A stretch of DNA of 64,000 nt from Roseburia hominis (GTDB lineage: Bacteria; Bacillota; Clostridia; Lachnospirales; Lachnospiraceae), in assembly GCF_021531695.1 (NCBI RefSeq), contig NZ_JADYUI010000002.1, positions 124,001 through 188,000 on the forward strand, written 5' to 3'. Within the stretch, counting starts at the first letter, position 1. Every line of letters starts with the position of its first letter. This document shows positions 46,088-55,284 of the stretch, piece by piece. Position numbers and translations under genes: made by a program. The notes beneath the pieces were generated by a model. That model was not told the DNA's origin and did not search any database. It worked only from the letters and a program-made list of their open reading frames with translations.

Positions 46088-46468
46088 TTAAAGCCTGAAT
46101 TCAAATGCATTTTTAATATGCCTGATTTTTTCGTCTGCATCAATTGCAATCACATCAAACCTGCAGGGGACTCCTTCTTCATATCCGTGGTTTACATAAT
46201 AGTAAAATGCCGTTTTACAGATTTTCCGTTGTTTTCGCACATCCACTGCCTCTAACGGATCTCCGTAATTCTTCGTTCCGCGGTATTTTACCTCCACAAA
46301 TACGAGTGTTTCATCCTCCTTGCCCACTAAATCAATTTCTCCATAAGAATTGCGATAATTTCTTTCTAAAATCTCATATCCCTGCCTGCTTAAATATTCT
46401 GCCGCAACGATTTCATATTTTGCTCCGATCTGTCTTTTATTTTCCTGTCCACTTCTTTTGCCCTGCAT
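46088..46468 (-). CDS. YraN/UPF0102-family endonuclease-like protein
   Basis: A 126-residue protein with the UPF0102 restriction-endonuclease-like fold. Motifs: GAKYEIVAAEYLSRQGYEIL at the start, then GEIDLVGKEDETLVFVEVKYR, which holds the E..D...E-x-K nuclease residues. The family is universal but poorly defined, often beside rnhB, as here. It follows the FlhB-tail gene by 9 bp, within the conserved ylqF-rnhB-ylqG-ylqH neighbourhood. Confidence 0.9.
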   Translation of the reverse strand: MQGKRSGQENKRQIGAKYEIVAAEYLSRQGYEILERNYRNSYGEIDLVGKEDETLVFVEVKYRGTKNYGDPLEAVDVRKQRKICKTAFYYYVNHGYEEGVPCRFDVIAIDADEKIRHIKNAFEFRL

Positions 46469-46477
46469 AAATTTCCT

Positions 46478-46783
46478 TTATCTTTTTCCGCTATTTTCTA
46501 TTTTTCCGCGCAATCTGTCCATATCATCGACAAACACTAAGATTTCTGCCACCACATCATATAATTCCGGTGGTATCATGTCCCCGATTTCTAATTTTGC
46601 CAAAGTAGAAGCAAGCTTATCATCCGCATAAAGCGGCACATCATTTTCCTTCGCCGTCTCAATAATGCGCTCTGCCAGCTCACCTTTTCCGGTGGCAAGA
46701 ATCTTCGGTGCACGCTCCCCCGGTGTATAAGAAAGCGCAACCGCCGTTTTTTGTTTTGCTTCTTTCTTTTCTAACATCATCAT
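46478..46783 (-). CDS. ylqH: FlhB C-terminal-domain protein (YlqH-like)
   Basis: A 101-residue stand-alone version of the FlhB/EscU cytoplasmic domain. KTAVALSYTPGERAPKILATGKGELAERI and VPLYADDKLASTLAKLEIGDMIPPELY match the family. The autocleavage NPTH of full FlhB is replaced by a SYTP-like stretch (residues 17-20), so self-cleavage is not expected. Three consecutive ATG codons begin it and overlap the upstream stop, so the exact start is uncertain by two codons. It pairs with the FliK-like gene upstream, as ylqG-ylqH do in Bacillus. Confidence 0.85.
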   Translation of the reverse strand: MMMLEKKEAKQKTAVALSYTPGERAPKILATGKGELAERIIETAKENDVPLYADDKLASTLAKLEIGDMIPPELYDVVAEILVFVDDMDRLRGKIENSGKR

Positions 46784-48582
46784 GCCCTCATATCAAAGGA
46801 ATAACGGTGAAGTGCTCCGCCAACCGGTCTTCCCTGCATTAGAAAATCACTCACAAAATCCGTTTTTTTCTCTTCATTTTCTACATTGACCTTGCAGTGA
46901 TATCCTTTCTTTTCCAACTGTTCTTCCAAAAGTCCTGCATGTTCTAAAATCAGCTGATAAGCCGTTTCATCCGATAAATAGAACTTTGTATCGACCTTTT
47001 TTCCAAGCATTTTTACAGACACATCCGTAGCCCCTAAATGTTCCAAATCCAAATGCAGAAAGGCACTTAATTCTCCTTCTTTATCCCGCAAATTCTTCTT
47101 ATTTGTATACACATACAAATCCCCCTGTGCATTCTGATTGCTCATTTTAAGCGGAATCTGCATATAAGTATAGGTCTGGTTCAAAACATGCATGAACTGT
47201 AAATTGTTCTGAACATCGGAAAGTGTCTGCATCGGCTTTCCCATTGTCTGTGTATTTTGGGATAACAGTTCTGAAATCTGTCCCATCTGCTTATCCATTT
47301 TTGTATAAAAATTCCGCATCTTTTCAGAATCCGTAAGGTCTTTCGGATTTAACAGCCATTCTGCTTCCAATGCATGCCGAAGAACCTGCTGATACGATTT
47401 TTTTGAAAAAAGATTCCGAATATTTTCTTCCGGCATCAACTTTTCACCGGAAAGAAAATCTTTCACCATCTGTAGCAATTGCTTTGCCGTCATCTCTGAA
47501 GCATCTGTCGGTTTTCCGGTAAATGTCTCAAGTGCCTGATTTAATTCTGCAAGTTCCGGCTTCGTCATTGTATGCGAAAGTAATGGCAATTGTGCCTCGT
47601 TTTGCGTAAAAGGTGTATTCTCTGCTTTTCCTGCTGTTTGAGACTCTGCTGTCTGTACTACTTCCTGTTGCACATGACTTACCGTTTTAACTTCTGTCTG
47701 CACTTCCTGCGCTTTCTGTTGTTCTTCCATTACCGCCTGACCGCTTTGATTTTCTCCCTGTTTTTGTAATTCTACCGCCTGTCTGGTCGTATCATTCACC
47801 TGGTTTTCCCCGGTATTTTCGGCAGAAAAATTCTGCTCCTGCAATCCTTCTTTTTGTCCTACAAGTTCCTGTTCCTCTCCAGTAAGAATAGATACCAGCC
47901 TGTTATGAAACTCTGCTACCTGTTTCACCGTCATTGAATCATCCGCCAACTTTTGCGGTAAATCACGAAACAGTTGTTCTAACTTTGGTTCTACCTTTCC
48001 CTGATCCATCTTATAATTTTCAAACACGGTCGCATTTTCTTCCGTGACAGGGATCTCGTACTTTGTCATTTCAACCAGGGTAGAACGCGGAATGGAAGGA
48101 TGACTGCCACTGAGACGCACCATATGAAGCAGGCTTTCTTTATCAATAGGAAGTTGCTGTTCCATCATACTATGCACCATGGAAAGATTCTGCTCTGTCA
48201 CCTTTAACCCTGCAGCGTCTAATGCCTTAAGTAACGTTGGGTTTCCCTCTGCCCCCATCGGAAATGGTTTGATTTCCATCTGCATGCCCTGATTCGATTT
48301 CACCTGAAAGAACATTGCCTCGCCTACCTGCAATTGTACCTGCCCCTGTAATCTTGCCAAAATCGTCTGCCCATCCGAAAGTCCAAGGGTTACCTCCGAG
48401 TTTTTAATTTCATTGACCGTTGCCTCAAAAATATCTCCTGCAAATAGGTTCCGTAATACGGCACTAAGTTCTTTCGCGGCACTCGTCTGTGTATTTGCTG
48501 CTACCGCATCTTCCCCTTTGGTATTTGCATTCGTATTTAAATCATATTGTCCGAAAAAATCTGATATCTGCACAACACTCAC
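46780..48582 (-). CDS. FliK-like hook-length control domain protein (YlqG-like)
   Basis: A 600-residue protein with a poorly conserved Gln-rich middle (about 215-320, QEQNFSAENTGENQVN...) and a C-terminal Flg_hook/FliK-like domain (about 500-585, LYVYTNKKNLRDKEGELSAFLHLDLEHLG and DTKFYLSDETAYQLILEH). In flagellar systems FliK meets FlhB to switch export specificity. Here the next gene is a FlhB tail, so the pair mirrors that contact, although no flagellar operon is near. Start: GTG 48582, or the GTG three codons later, which has GAGG eight bases before it. Confidence 0.75.
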   Translation of the reverse strand: MSVVQISDFFGQYDLNTNANTKGEDAVAANTQTSAAKELSAVLRNLFAGDIFEATVNEIKNSEVTLGLSDGQTILARLQGQVQLQVGEAMFFQVKSNQGMQMEIKPFPMGAEGNPTLLKALDAAGLKVTEQNLSMVHSMMEQQLPIDKESLLHMVRLSGSHPSIPRSTLVEMTKYEIPVTEENATVFENYKMDQGKVEPKLEQLFRDLPQKLADDSMTVKQVAEFHNRLVSILTGEEQELVGQKEGLQEQNFSAENTGENQVNDTTRQAVELQKQGENQSGQAVMEEQQKAQEVQTEVKTVSHVQQEVVQTAESQTAGKAENTPFTQNEAQLPLLSHTMTKPELAELNQALETFTGKPTDASEMTAKQLLQMVKDFLSGEKLMPEENIRNLFSKKSYQQVLRHALEAEWLLNPKDLTDSEKMRNFYTKMDKQMGQISELLSQNTQTMGKPMQTLSDVQNNLQFMHVLNQTYTYMQIPLKMSNQNAQGDLYVYTNKKNLRDKEGELSAFLHLDLEHLGATDVSVKMLGKKVDTKFYLSDETAYQLILEHAGLLEEQLEKKGYHCKVNVENEEKKTDFVSDFLMQGRPVGGALHRYSFDMRA

Positions 48583-48607
48583 CTCATCCGGCAGAATTTT
48601 CTACTCA

Positions 48608-49372
48608 TTATTCTGAAACAAAATTTTTAATAAAGGTTGCTCTATGTATGGGAGATGGTCCATATTTTTTTAATGCTTCAATATGTTCCTTGGAACCATA
48701 TCCCTTATTTGATGCGAAACCATATTCCGGCATAATCCTATCATATTCAACCATCATGCGGTCCCTCGTCACCTTCGCAACAATACTTGCTGCTCCAATG
48801 GAAATACTTTTCGCATCTCCTTTGATGATAGGAACCTGTTTTATGTTAACCTGTGGAATCGTAACCGCATCATTTAATAATATATCGGGTGTTACGGCAA
48901 GTTTTTTAATAGCATCCCGCATAGCTTCATAAGTTGCCTGCAAAATATTAATCTCATCAATCCGTTTCGGGCTTGCCATTCCGATTCCGACAGCCACCGC
49001 TTTTTCCATGATTTCATCATACAATACTTCTCTTTTTGCCGCACTTAATTTTTTTGAATCATTAATATATAATATATCGCAATCCCTTGGCAAAATTACG
49101 GCTCCTGCCACAACTGGTCCTGCAAGCGGTCCTCTTCCCACTTCATCAATACCGCAAATTGCAGAATACGAAGCATATTCTCTCTCGTACTGTTTTAAAT
49201 TCTCGATACGTTTCTTTTCCTGTTCTAATTTATCCAGACGTTTCTTCGCCTGTTCCAGAAGCTTTTTCACACCACTTCTTTCATCACCTTTATACTTTTC
49301 TAAAAAAACCGGCAACAGAGCGTCTTCTGTTGCCTTAAGTTCTTCCTTAATCTCGCCTATTTTCTTTTCCAT
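48608..49372 (-). CDS. rnhB: Ribonuclease HII
   Basis: A 254-residue enzyme that cuts RNA from RNA/DNA hybrids and single ribonucleotides. The catalytic domain starts near residue 74 with GIDEVGRGPLAGPVVAGA (Asp, Glu); NDAVTIPQVNIKQ and the later Asp in VTRDRMMVEYD complete the DEDD set. The first 65 residues are an extra helical N-terminal extension, as seen in Bacillus-type RNase HII. AGAGGAAC precedes the ATG. It is downstream of rbgA and lepB in the conserved order. Confidence 0.96.
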   Translation of the reverse strand: MEKKIGEIKEELKATEDALLPVFLEKYKGDERSGVKKLLEQAKKRLDKLEQEKKRIENLKQYEREYASYSAICGIDEVGRGPLAGPVVAGAVILPRDCDILYINDSKKLSAAKREVLYDEIMEKAVAVGIGMASPKRIDEINILQATYEAMRDAIKKLAVTPDILLNDAVTIPQVNIKQVPIIKGDAKSISIGAASIVAKVTRDRMMVEYDRIMPEYGFASNKGYGSKEHIEALKKYGPSPIHRATFIKNFVSE

Positions 49373-49484
49373 GTCCGTTCCTCTTTTATTTGTTTATATC
49401 CACTCTTTCTCCGTAAAGCAGGCATTTGCAATTCGTCCCGCTGCCTGCTCATGACCGGTTACCCTTTTGTGGCTTTTGGGGTAT

Positions 49485-50030
49485 CTAAAGTATTTTTATC
49501 TTATCAAAGGGATAAATCCGCACCAGTGCCCGTCCGATAATTTCTTTATTCTGTACATTTCCAACACTTACATCCCTGCTGTCCATACTGTTATTTCTAT
49601 TATCGCCCAGCACAAAATATTCATCTGTAGAAAGGGTAACAGGCACCGAAGCAAGTCCGGCATCCTTTATCACTTCTCTGCCATAAGATTCTTCTAATTC
49701 TGCTCCATCAATGAAAATAGCGCCCGCATCATCAATATAGACGGTCTCTCCCGGCATTGCGATAATTCGTTTGATATAATTTTCATTGTCGCCATTTGGA
49801 AAAGCAATGATATCAAAACGTTCCGGCTCTTTAAAACGGTAACTGATTTTATCTACAATAATATTATCTCCATCCATTAAAGTTCCCATCATGGAATCAC
49901 CAATTACAACCGTTCTCTGCCCTACAAAATGCACCAATAAATAAGTCAGTCCAAAAACACATACAAAATAAAGAATCAGCTTTCCTATGGAACATACCAT
50001 TGTTCTTAAATTTTCTTTTTTTACCTTCAT
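49485..50030 (-). CDS. lepB: Signal peptidase I (second copy)
   Basis: A 181-residue type I signal peptidase with one membrane anchor (residues 14-36) and the peptidase domain outside. The catalytic Ser is in VVIGDSMMGTLMDGD near residue 45 and the catalytic Lys in YIKRIIAMPGE near 85; the box E motif is GDNRNNSMDSR near 140. The Pro of the usual SMxPT is replaced by Gly. It overlaps rbgA by one base and is a paralogue of the copy at 50906-51493. Confidence 0.93.
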   Translation of the reverse strand: MKVKKENLRTMVCSIGKLILYFVCVFGLTYLLVHFVGQRTVVIGDSMMGTLMDGDNIIVDKISYRFKEPERFDIIAFPNGDNENYIKRIIAMPGETVYIDDAGAIFIDGAELEESYGREVIKDAGLASVPVTLSTDEYFVLGDNRNNSMDSRDVSVGNVQNKEIIGRALVRIYPFDKIKIL

Positions 50031-50893
50031 TATCCTAAATTTTCCTCAGGATTTGCAGGACTCTCCAACGTAATTTTCCCAAGCACTCCGGAACGGAACT
50101 CATCCATAACGAGTGCCGCAGCTTTGCTATAGTCATATTCGCTGCCTTTTTTCATGCACTTTCTGTTTACTGCAATTTCAGCAAGAACCATCTGTGCATC
50201 CTTACTCTCATCCACACCGTAACGCTGGTTTAAAATGCCGGAATATTCTGACAATATATACTTTATGATTTCCAGCGAAAGTTCATCCATATTTAAAATC
50301 TCATCCTTAATGGAACCAATCATTGCAAGGCGCATTCCAACCGTCTGATCCTCAAATTTAGGCCAGAGAATTCCCGGCGTATCTAAAAGCTCGACATTCT
50401 TGTTAAGGCGAATCCACTGTTTTCCCTTTGTAACACCCGGCTTATTTCCGGTCTTTGCACACGCTTTTCCTGCAAATGTATTGATAAAAGTGGATTTTCC
50501 GACATTTGGAATTCCAACAACCATTGCGCGCACCGGACGATTCAAAATTCCACGCTTTCTGTCTCTTTCGATTTTCTCCTTACAGGCTTCTGCGATTACA
50601 TTCTGAATCGTCTTCATTCCGTTTTTCCGTCTGGAATCTAATTTTACGGCATAATAACCTTTCCCCTTAAAATATTCCATCCAGAGTTCTGTTTTTTTAT
50701 CATCCGCAAGGTCTGCTTTATTCAAAAGAATCAAGCGTGCCTTGTTTCTTCCCAACTCGTCTATATCTGGATTTCTGCTGCTAAAGGGAATTCTTGCATC
50801 CACAAGCTCAATTACCAGATCTACCAGCTTGATATCTTCCTGCATCATTCGTTTTGCTTTGGTCATATGACCCGGATACCATTGAAACTGCAT
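50030..50893 (-). CDS. rbgA: Ribosome biogenesis GTPase RbgA (YlqF)
   Basis: A 287-residue circularly permuted GTPase that matures the 50S subunit. The motif order is G4 (LLNKADLAD near residue 57), G1 (GIPNVGKSTFIN near 130), then G3 (DTPG near 175), which is diagnostic. MQFQWYPGHMTKAKRMM at the start and the C-terminal ANTAR-like helices also match. AGGAG precedes the ATG. It lies between the two signal peptidase genes. Confidence 0.96.
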   Translation of the reverse strand: MQFQWYPGHMTKAKRMMQEDIKLVDLVIELVDARIPFSSRNPDIDELGRNKARLILLNKADLADDKKTELWMEYFKGKGYYAVKLDSRRKNGMKTIQNVIAEACKEKIERDRKRGILNRPVRAMVVGIPNVGKSTFINTFAGKACAKTGNKPGVTKGKQWIRLNKNVELLDTPGILWPKFEDQTVGMRLAMIGSIKDEILNMDELSLEIIKYILSEYSGILNQRYGVDESKDAQMVLAEIAVNRKCMKKGSEYDYSKAAALVMDEFRSGVLGKITLESPANPEENLG

Positions 50894-50905
50894 CTTCTTT
50901 TTCTC

Positions 50906-51493
50906 CTATCTGATAAAACCAAATCTATCTCCAGTTGTCAGCACAAACCATGCTTTTCCAACCAAATATTCTCTTTTAATATTTCCGATATTCGCATACC
51001 GGCTATCCTCACTGTTGTTACGGTTATCACCCAGTACAAAGTACTCATCTTCCTCTAACGTAATGGCATCTGCCGCAAGTCCTGCATCTTCTATCGCCGA
51101 AACATCTATTTTTTCTTCTGCTTCTGCCCCATTGATGTAAACCTTGCCGTCTTTAATCTGTATGGTATCTCCCGGAACTCCGACGACTCTTTTTACATAA
51201 TAATGTGATTTTTCATTCCCATTCGGCAAAAATACCACAACATCATTTGCCTTCGGACCAACGACTTTATAAATGAAACGATTAACCAGAATCTGATCCC
51301 CATTGTCTAAAGTCTCTGCCATGGACTGTCCTACCACGCTTGTACGCATCCCGAAAAAAAAGACAAACACAAAAGCAATCGCAAGAACAATTGCAATCTC
51401 TACAATCCATGCAACAATTTCCTTTACCAGAGGAATATTGACATTCTTCTTTCTTCGATTAAAATCAAGTCCATTATTTCTGTATTTTCTCAT
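50906..51493 (-). CDS. lepB: Signal peptidase I (first copy)
   Basis: A 195-residue type I signal peptidase. One membrane helix (about 25-50) follows a basic N-terminus (MRKYRNNGLDFNRRKKN). Catalytic Ser is in SVVGQSMAETLDNGD near residue 57, Lys in YVKRVVGVPGD near 100, and GDNRNNSEDSR near 157. It cleaves signal peptides of secreted proteins at the outer face of the membrane. It is 13 bp upstream of rbgA and downstream of rplS across a hairpin. Confidence 0.94.
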   Translation of the reverse strand: MRKYRNNGLDFNRRKKNVNIPLVKEIVAWIVEIAIVLAIAFVFVFFFGMRTSVVGQSMAETLDNGDQILVNRFIYKVVGPKANDVVVFLPNGNEKSHYYVKRVVGVPGDTIQIKDGKVYINGAEAEEKIDVSAIEDAGLAADAITLEEDEYFVLGDNRNNSEDSRYANIGNIKREYLVGKAWFVLTTGDRFGFIR

Positions 51494-51516
51494 GGTATTC
51501 GTTCCTCATATACGAC

Positions 51517-51552
51517 AAGAGGAACAATTTACACTTTGAAATTGTTCCTCTT
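51517..51552. terminator. Hairpin after rplS
   Basis: AAGAGGAACAATTT (51517-51530) with AAATTGTTCCTCTT (51539-51552), perfect 14-bp stem with an 8-base loop, between rplS and the first lepB. The T run is weak, so partial termination or mRNA end protection is likely. Confidence 0.65.
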
Positions 51553-51562
51553 ACTTACCTTA

Positions 51563-51916
51563 TTATTTTACTAATTCTTTAACCTTTGCCTTCTTACCGA
51601 TGCGTCCTCTTAAGTAGTTCAATTTAGCACGTCTTACTTTACCTAATCTTACTACTTCGATTTTCTCTACATGCGGAGAATGTAATGGCCATGTCTTCTC
51701 TACACCGACACCGTTAGAGAATTTTCTGACTGTAAAAGTCTCACGGTTGCTTCCACCCTGTCTCTTTAAAACAGTTCCTTCGAAAACCTGAATTCTTTCA
51801 CGGTTTCCTTCCTTGATCTTTGCATATACCTTAACTGTATCTCCAACATGGAATTCCGGTACTTCTGCTTTTAACTGTTCTGCTTCAATGTTCTTAATAA
51901 TTTCACTTGCGTTCAT
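51563..51916 (-). CDS. rplS: 50S ribosomal protein L19
   Basis: A 117-residue ribosomal protein of standard length. [25 protein letters not shown] and [20 protein letters not shown], then [20 protein letters not shown], are signature stretches. AGGAGG precedes the ATG. It has its own promoter (51996-52024) and a leader of about 70 bases. Confidence 0.98.
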   Translation of the reverse strand: MNASEIIKNIEAEQLKAEVPEFHVGDTVKVYAKIKEGNRERIQVFEGTVLKRQGGSNRETFTVRKFSNGVGVEKTWPLHSPHVEKIEVVRLGKVRRAKLNYLRGRIGKKAKVKELVK

Positions 51917-51990
51917 CTTGTGACCTCCTAATGATTTTGATGTTCTTAATACCTTTCGTAACAGAGGACCATCGCGTTTATTTCACAACC
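51917..51990 (-). promoter_or_regulatory. Possible L19 mRNA leader
   Basis: The transcribed leader between the rplS promoter and its ATG contains GATGGTCCTCTGTTAC...AACATC with short internal pairing (GATG/CATC, CCT/AGG). Ribosomal protein L19 leaders that bind their product are known in Firmicutes. I judge this one by place and length only. Confidence 0.35.
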
Positions 51991-51995
51991 AGTAA

Positions 51996-52024
51996 AGTTT
52001 ACCATAAAGTCACAATGGTTGCAA
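51996..52024 (-). promoter_or_regulatory. Promoter of rplS
   Basis: Minus strand TTGCAA (52019-52024), 17-bp spacer, TAAACT (51996-52001), squeezed between rplS and the receptor gene that ends at 52032. Confidence 0.7.
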
Positions 52025-52031
52025 GTATTTT

Positions 52032-53771
52032 TTATAAATTAATGAACTGATCTGCCTTTTCTTCCAAATCGCCTGCAACCTGTCTGTTGTCGTTCATTGC
52101 CTCTGCAATTTCACCGATATCACGAACCAGCTCCGAAGTGCTGACAGCCACATTGGTCGTTCCTTTTGCACTCTCATCCACAGATACATTGATACCATTG
52201 ATGGAATCCGTAATACTATCCATAAGCTGTTTTAATTGTCCGGACATATCGTTAAAATGATTTACGATTTCATTGACATGAACCGCATCTTCATTGTACT
52301 GCTGCCCGACATTTACAAATTCTTCATAATCCGGAAGAATGCTTTCATTAATGTATTTTACAATGGAATCTGCACCATCAATCAAATCTTTTACTGCTTC
52401 AATTACCATATTGTTAATTGTCTGAATGTTATTTGCTGCCTCTCTGCTGGAATTTGCAAGCTGGCTGATTTCATCTGCAACTACCGCAAAACCTTTTCCT
52501 GCTTCTCCGGCTCTTGCTGCCTCAATGGACGCATTTAAGGACAACAGATTCGTCTGACTGGAAATACTTAAAATTTCATCGGTCAGATCATTGACACGGT
52601 CAACGCTCTTACTGCTCTGGATTGCCTGTTTTAACTTCACAATAATACCATTTACCACATCACTGGTATTCTGCTTATTCTCTATTGCACTCTTTTCCAG
52701 ATTCTCGGCACGCTCTTTCATTCCTGTCGCATAACCGCACAAATCTCCGGATGCATCGGAAAGTTCCATGATATTCTCATCTACTACTCCGACATTGTCT
52801 TTAATATCATTCACAGAAGATGAGATGACATCCATTGTTGCAGACAATTCTTCCATAACAGAAGAAATATTGGTAGAATTGTCATTTGCCGTTGAAACCT
52901 TATCTGATACAAGATTTACAATTGAACCAAGTTGTCCGGAACTTGTATTGATCTGTCCCATAATCTTATGCAGCGTTTCAATAAAAACATTGATTCCGGC
53001 TGCCAGATTACCGATTTCATCGGTACAGAAGCACTGCACACGTTTTGTCAGATCTCCTTTTCCCTCTTCAATCGTTGTAATAATTTCACGAAGCTGTTTG
53101 TTGATATTAATTAAGCGTTTGCACACCCATGTCCAGGATACCCAGAATACATAAATTAAAATAATATTACTTACAACAATCAAAATATAGATTGTACGTG
53201 TGACACGTTTATAAACAGCCTCCTGTTCTGCTACTGCATCTGCCATTTCTGCTTTATTGGCAGCAACCATCTCATCAAGTTCTGCGGTAAGTGCCACTCC
53301 TGCTTCCCTTAAATCCTTATTTGCAAGTTCAGATGCCTCATCATTTTCTCCTTTGTCACTATGTTCAAGAATTGCATCATAGATGGTGAGATAGTTTGCA
53401 TAATCTGTCTCAAACTGACTAAATTCATTTTTCTTTTCATCTGTAGATAAAAGCTTTTTATACTCATCACAAAAACCACTAATATCTGACTTTAAAGTAT
53501 CTGCCTCATCTGTCAGTTCCTGTTTCTTATCCTTACTGTCTGCCACAATATGTGCAAATGCCACACGACGCAGAGTCTGATAATGTATCGTGATATCATC
53601 CAGTGTTTCAATAGATACCGCATACGTACCGGAAATATTCCTGCTTTCATTCATAATCTGATCTTCACTTGTAATAATCGTAATTCCAAGAATCACAACC
53701 AAAACCCCCAATGCACAGACCGGAGTCAAAATTTTAAAGCGAATGCTTAAATTTTTGAAAAATTTTACCAT
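52032..53771 (-). CDS. Methyl-accepting chemotaxis protein
   Basis: A 579-residue chemoreceptor. Membrane helices lie at about 13-34 and 192-214, with a helical 4HB-type sensor domain between them outside the cell. HAMP is at about 215-270 ([23 protein letters not shown]). The signalling hairpin tip is near residue 400-430, with [22 protein letters not shown], and the receptor ends without a CheR-tethering pentapeptide. It has its own promoter (53837-53865) and is an insertion into the otherwise conserved rplS-trmD ribosomal block. The ligand is unknown. Confidence 0.93.
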   Translation of the reverse strand: MVKFFKNLSIRFKILTPVCALGVLVVILGITIITSEDQIMNESRNISGTYAVSIETLDDITIHYQTLRRVAFAHIVADSKDKKQELTDEADTLKSDISGFCDEYKKLLSTDEKKNEFSQFETDYANYLTIYDAILEHSDKGENDEASELANKDLREAGVALTAELDEMVAANKAEMADAVAEQEAVYKRVTRTIYILIVVSNIILIYVFWVSWTWVCKRLININKQLREIITTIEEGKGDLTKRVQCFCTDEIGNLAAGINVFIETLHKIMGQINTSSGQLGSIVNLVSDKVSTANDNSTNISSVMEELSATMDVISSSVNDIKDNVGVVDENIMELSDASGDLCGYATGMKERAENLEKSAIENKQNTSDVVNGIIVKLKQAIQSSKSVDRVNDLTDEILSISSQTNLLSLNASIEAARAGEAGKGFAVVADEISQLANSSREAANNIQTINNMVIEAVKDLIDGADSIVKYINESILPDYEEFVNVGQQYNEDAVHVNEIVNHFNDMSGQLKQLMDSITDSINGINVSVDESAKGTTNVAVSTSELVRDIGEIAEAMNDNRQVAGDLEEKADQFINL

Positions 53772-53836
53772 AACTGCCCCCTTCTTTCTTCTGTGAATAT
53801 TTTGTTCTCAAAAAATGGTAAATCATTTATGGTATT

Positions 53837-53865
53837 ATTATACATAATTTTCAACTTTTTGTCCA
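53837..53865 (-). promoter_or_regulatory. Promoter of the chemoreceptor gene
   Basis: Minus strand TGGACA (53860-53865), 17-bp spacer, TATAAT (53837-53842). It looks like a vegetative promoter; I see no sigma-D (TAAA/GCCGATAA) element. Confidence 0.7.
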
Positions 53866-53883
53866 GTCTTTTGTGAATTTTGT

Positions 53884-54528
53884 CTATATTATTACTACTT
53901 CTGCCATCGCGTCCAAATAAGGCTTTTTTTCTGTACAAATCGTAAGACAGTATCCATCCAGTAAGATTTCCTTAAAATAAATCTGTTCTTTTGCATTCTT
54001 TGCATTTCTTTCACAGATTTCCCCATCCGGTGTCATATAAAATTCGCTCTTCGTTTTAAAGATACCGCTCCCCTTTTGCTTTGCATAGCTTTCTTTCCAT
54101 GTCCACATTCTGGTAAAAGCCAAAGCCATATCCTCCTGCATCTGTATCCATTTAGCTTCTTCCTCTGAAAAAAAACGTTTTGCAATCCCGCTTTTATCCC
54201 TCACAATTTTTTGAATATCCACCCCTACCGGAGCATTATCATAGGCACAGACAACATAGTTCCCTGAATGGGAAAGATTAATATCTCCTGTTTCCAACAA
54301 ACGCTTGCCATCTGCATTTTCGGTAAAAACTGCCTCTTTTTCTGTCATGCCATGCTGCTTTAATACAAAATCCAAAAGCAGTCCCGACAAAGTACACTCT
54401 TCTTTTTTCTCCTGCTTTTTGCAAGCCTTTATTTTCTGAATCCGATACTCGGAAAATGCCTTTTCTATCTCTGTTTTTTCTAAAATATTCCGATGTTTTC
54501 TAATATCCAGCCGATACAGTTCTGCCAT
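53884..54528 (-). CDS. 4'-phosphopantetheinyl transferase (Sfp type)
   Basis: A 214-residue enzyme that attaches the phosphopantetheine arm of CoA to carrier proteins. Motifs: INLSHSGNYVVCAYDN near residue 90, PVGVDIQKI near 107, FFSEEEAKWI and WTWKESYAKQKGSGI near 152, which hold the Mg-binding acidic residues and the catalytic Lys. The length matches Sfp-type rather than AcpS. AAGAGGCAG precedes the ATG. It lies between trmD and the chemoreceptor, and no carrier-protein gene is near. Confidence 0.92.
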   Translation of the reverse strand: MAELYRLDIRKHRNILEKTEIEKAFSEYRIQKIKACKKQEKKEECTLSGLLLDFVLKQHGMTEKEAVFTENADGKRLLETGDINLSHSGNYVVCAYDNAPVGVDIQKIVRDKSGIAKRFFSEEEAKWIQMQEDMALAFTRMWTWKESYAKQKGSGIFKTKSEFYMTPDGEICERNAKNAKEQIYFKEILLDGYCLTICTEKKPYLDAMAEVVII

Positions 54529-54544
54529 AAACTCTGCCTCTTTT

Positions 54545-55270
54545 TTAAGCTAATTCTTCAATTCTTGCACGTTCTTTTTCTGTCAGCTCTGCCTTCTTTA
54601 ATAAATCCGGCCGACGCTCTTTCGTTCGCAAAATTGCCTGCTCTCTCCGCCACTCATCCACCTTCTTATGATCCCCTGACAAAAGAATCGGTGGAACTTT
54701 TTTCCCGTTCCACTCTTCCGGTCTTGAATATTGTGGATACTCTAACAGATTCCCCTCAAAGGATTCCGTCGAACCGGAATCTTCATTGGTAAGAACTCCC
54801 GGCACCATCCTTGAAATTGCATCTACCATGACCATTGCCGGAAGTTCTCCACCGGTCAGAACATAATCACCAATGGACACATAGTCTGTCACAATTTCTT
54901 CTAAGACACGCTCATCAATTCCTTCGTAATGACCACACAAAAGAATCAAATCTTTTTCTTTTGCATAATTTTTCGCCATCGTCTGTGTAAAAGTCGGTCC
55001 CTGTGGAGTCAGATAGACTGTCCTTGGAGTATAACCAATTTCCTCAACGATACTTTCCCATGCATCATAGACAGGCTGTGCCTGCATCACCATACCGGCT
55101 CCTCCACCATATGGATAATCGTCTACCTTTTTATGTCTGTCTACGGTATAATCCCTGATATTGACCGCATGAATGGATAGTAAGCCTTTGTTTACCGCAC
55201 GACCAATAATACTGGTATTTAATCCCTGCTCCACCATCTCCGGAAAGAGCGTTAATATATGAAATCTCAT
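54545..55270 (-). CDS. trmD: tRNA (guanine-N1)-methyltransferase
   Basis: A 241-residue SPOUT methyltransferase making m1G37. MRFHILTLFPEMVEQGLNTSIIGRA at the start and the trefoil-knot stretches LCGHYEGIDERV and SIGDYVLTGGELPAMVMVDAISR near 130 are diagnostic. I place the start at ATG 55270, eight bases after AAGGAAG. An ATG six codons upstream overlaps the rimM stop and is also possible. It follows rimM in the conserved order. Confidence 0.96.
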   Translation of the reverse strand: MRFHILTLFPEMVEQGLNTSIIGRAVNKGLLSIHAVNIRDYTVDRHKKVDDYPYGGGAGMVMQAQPVYDAWESIVEEIGYTPRTVYLTPQGPTFTQTMAKNYAKEKDLILLCGHYEGIDERVLEEIVTDYVSIGDYVLTGGELPAMVMVDAISRMVPGVLTNEDSGSTESFEGNLLEYPQYSRPEEWNGKKVPPILLSGDHKKVDEWRREQAILRTKERRPDLLKKAELTEKERARIEELA

Positions 55271-55284
55271 AGATTTTTCTTCCT

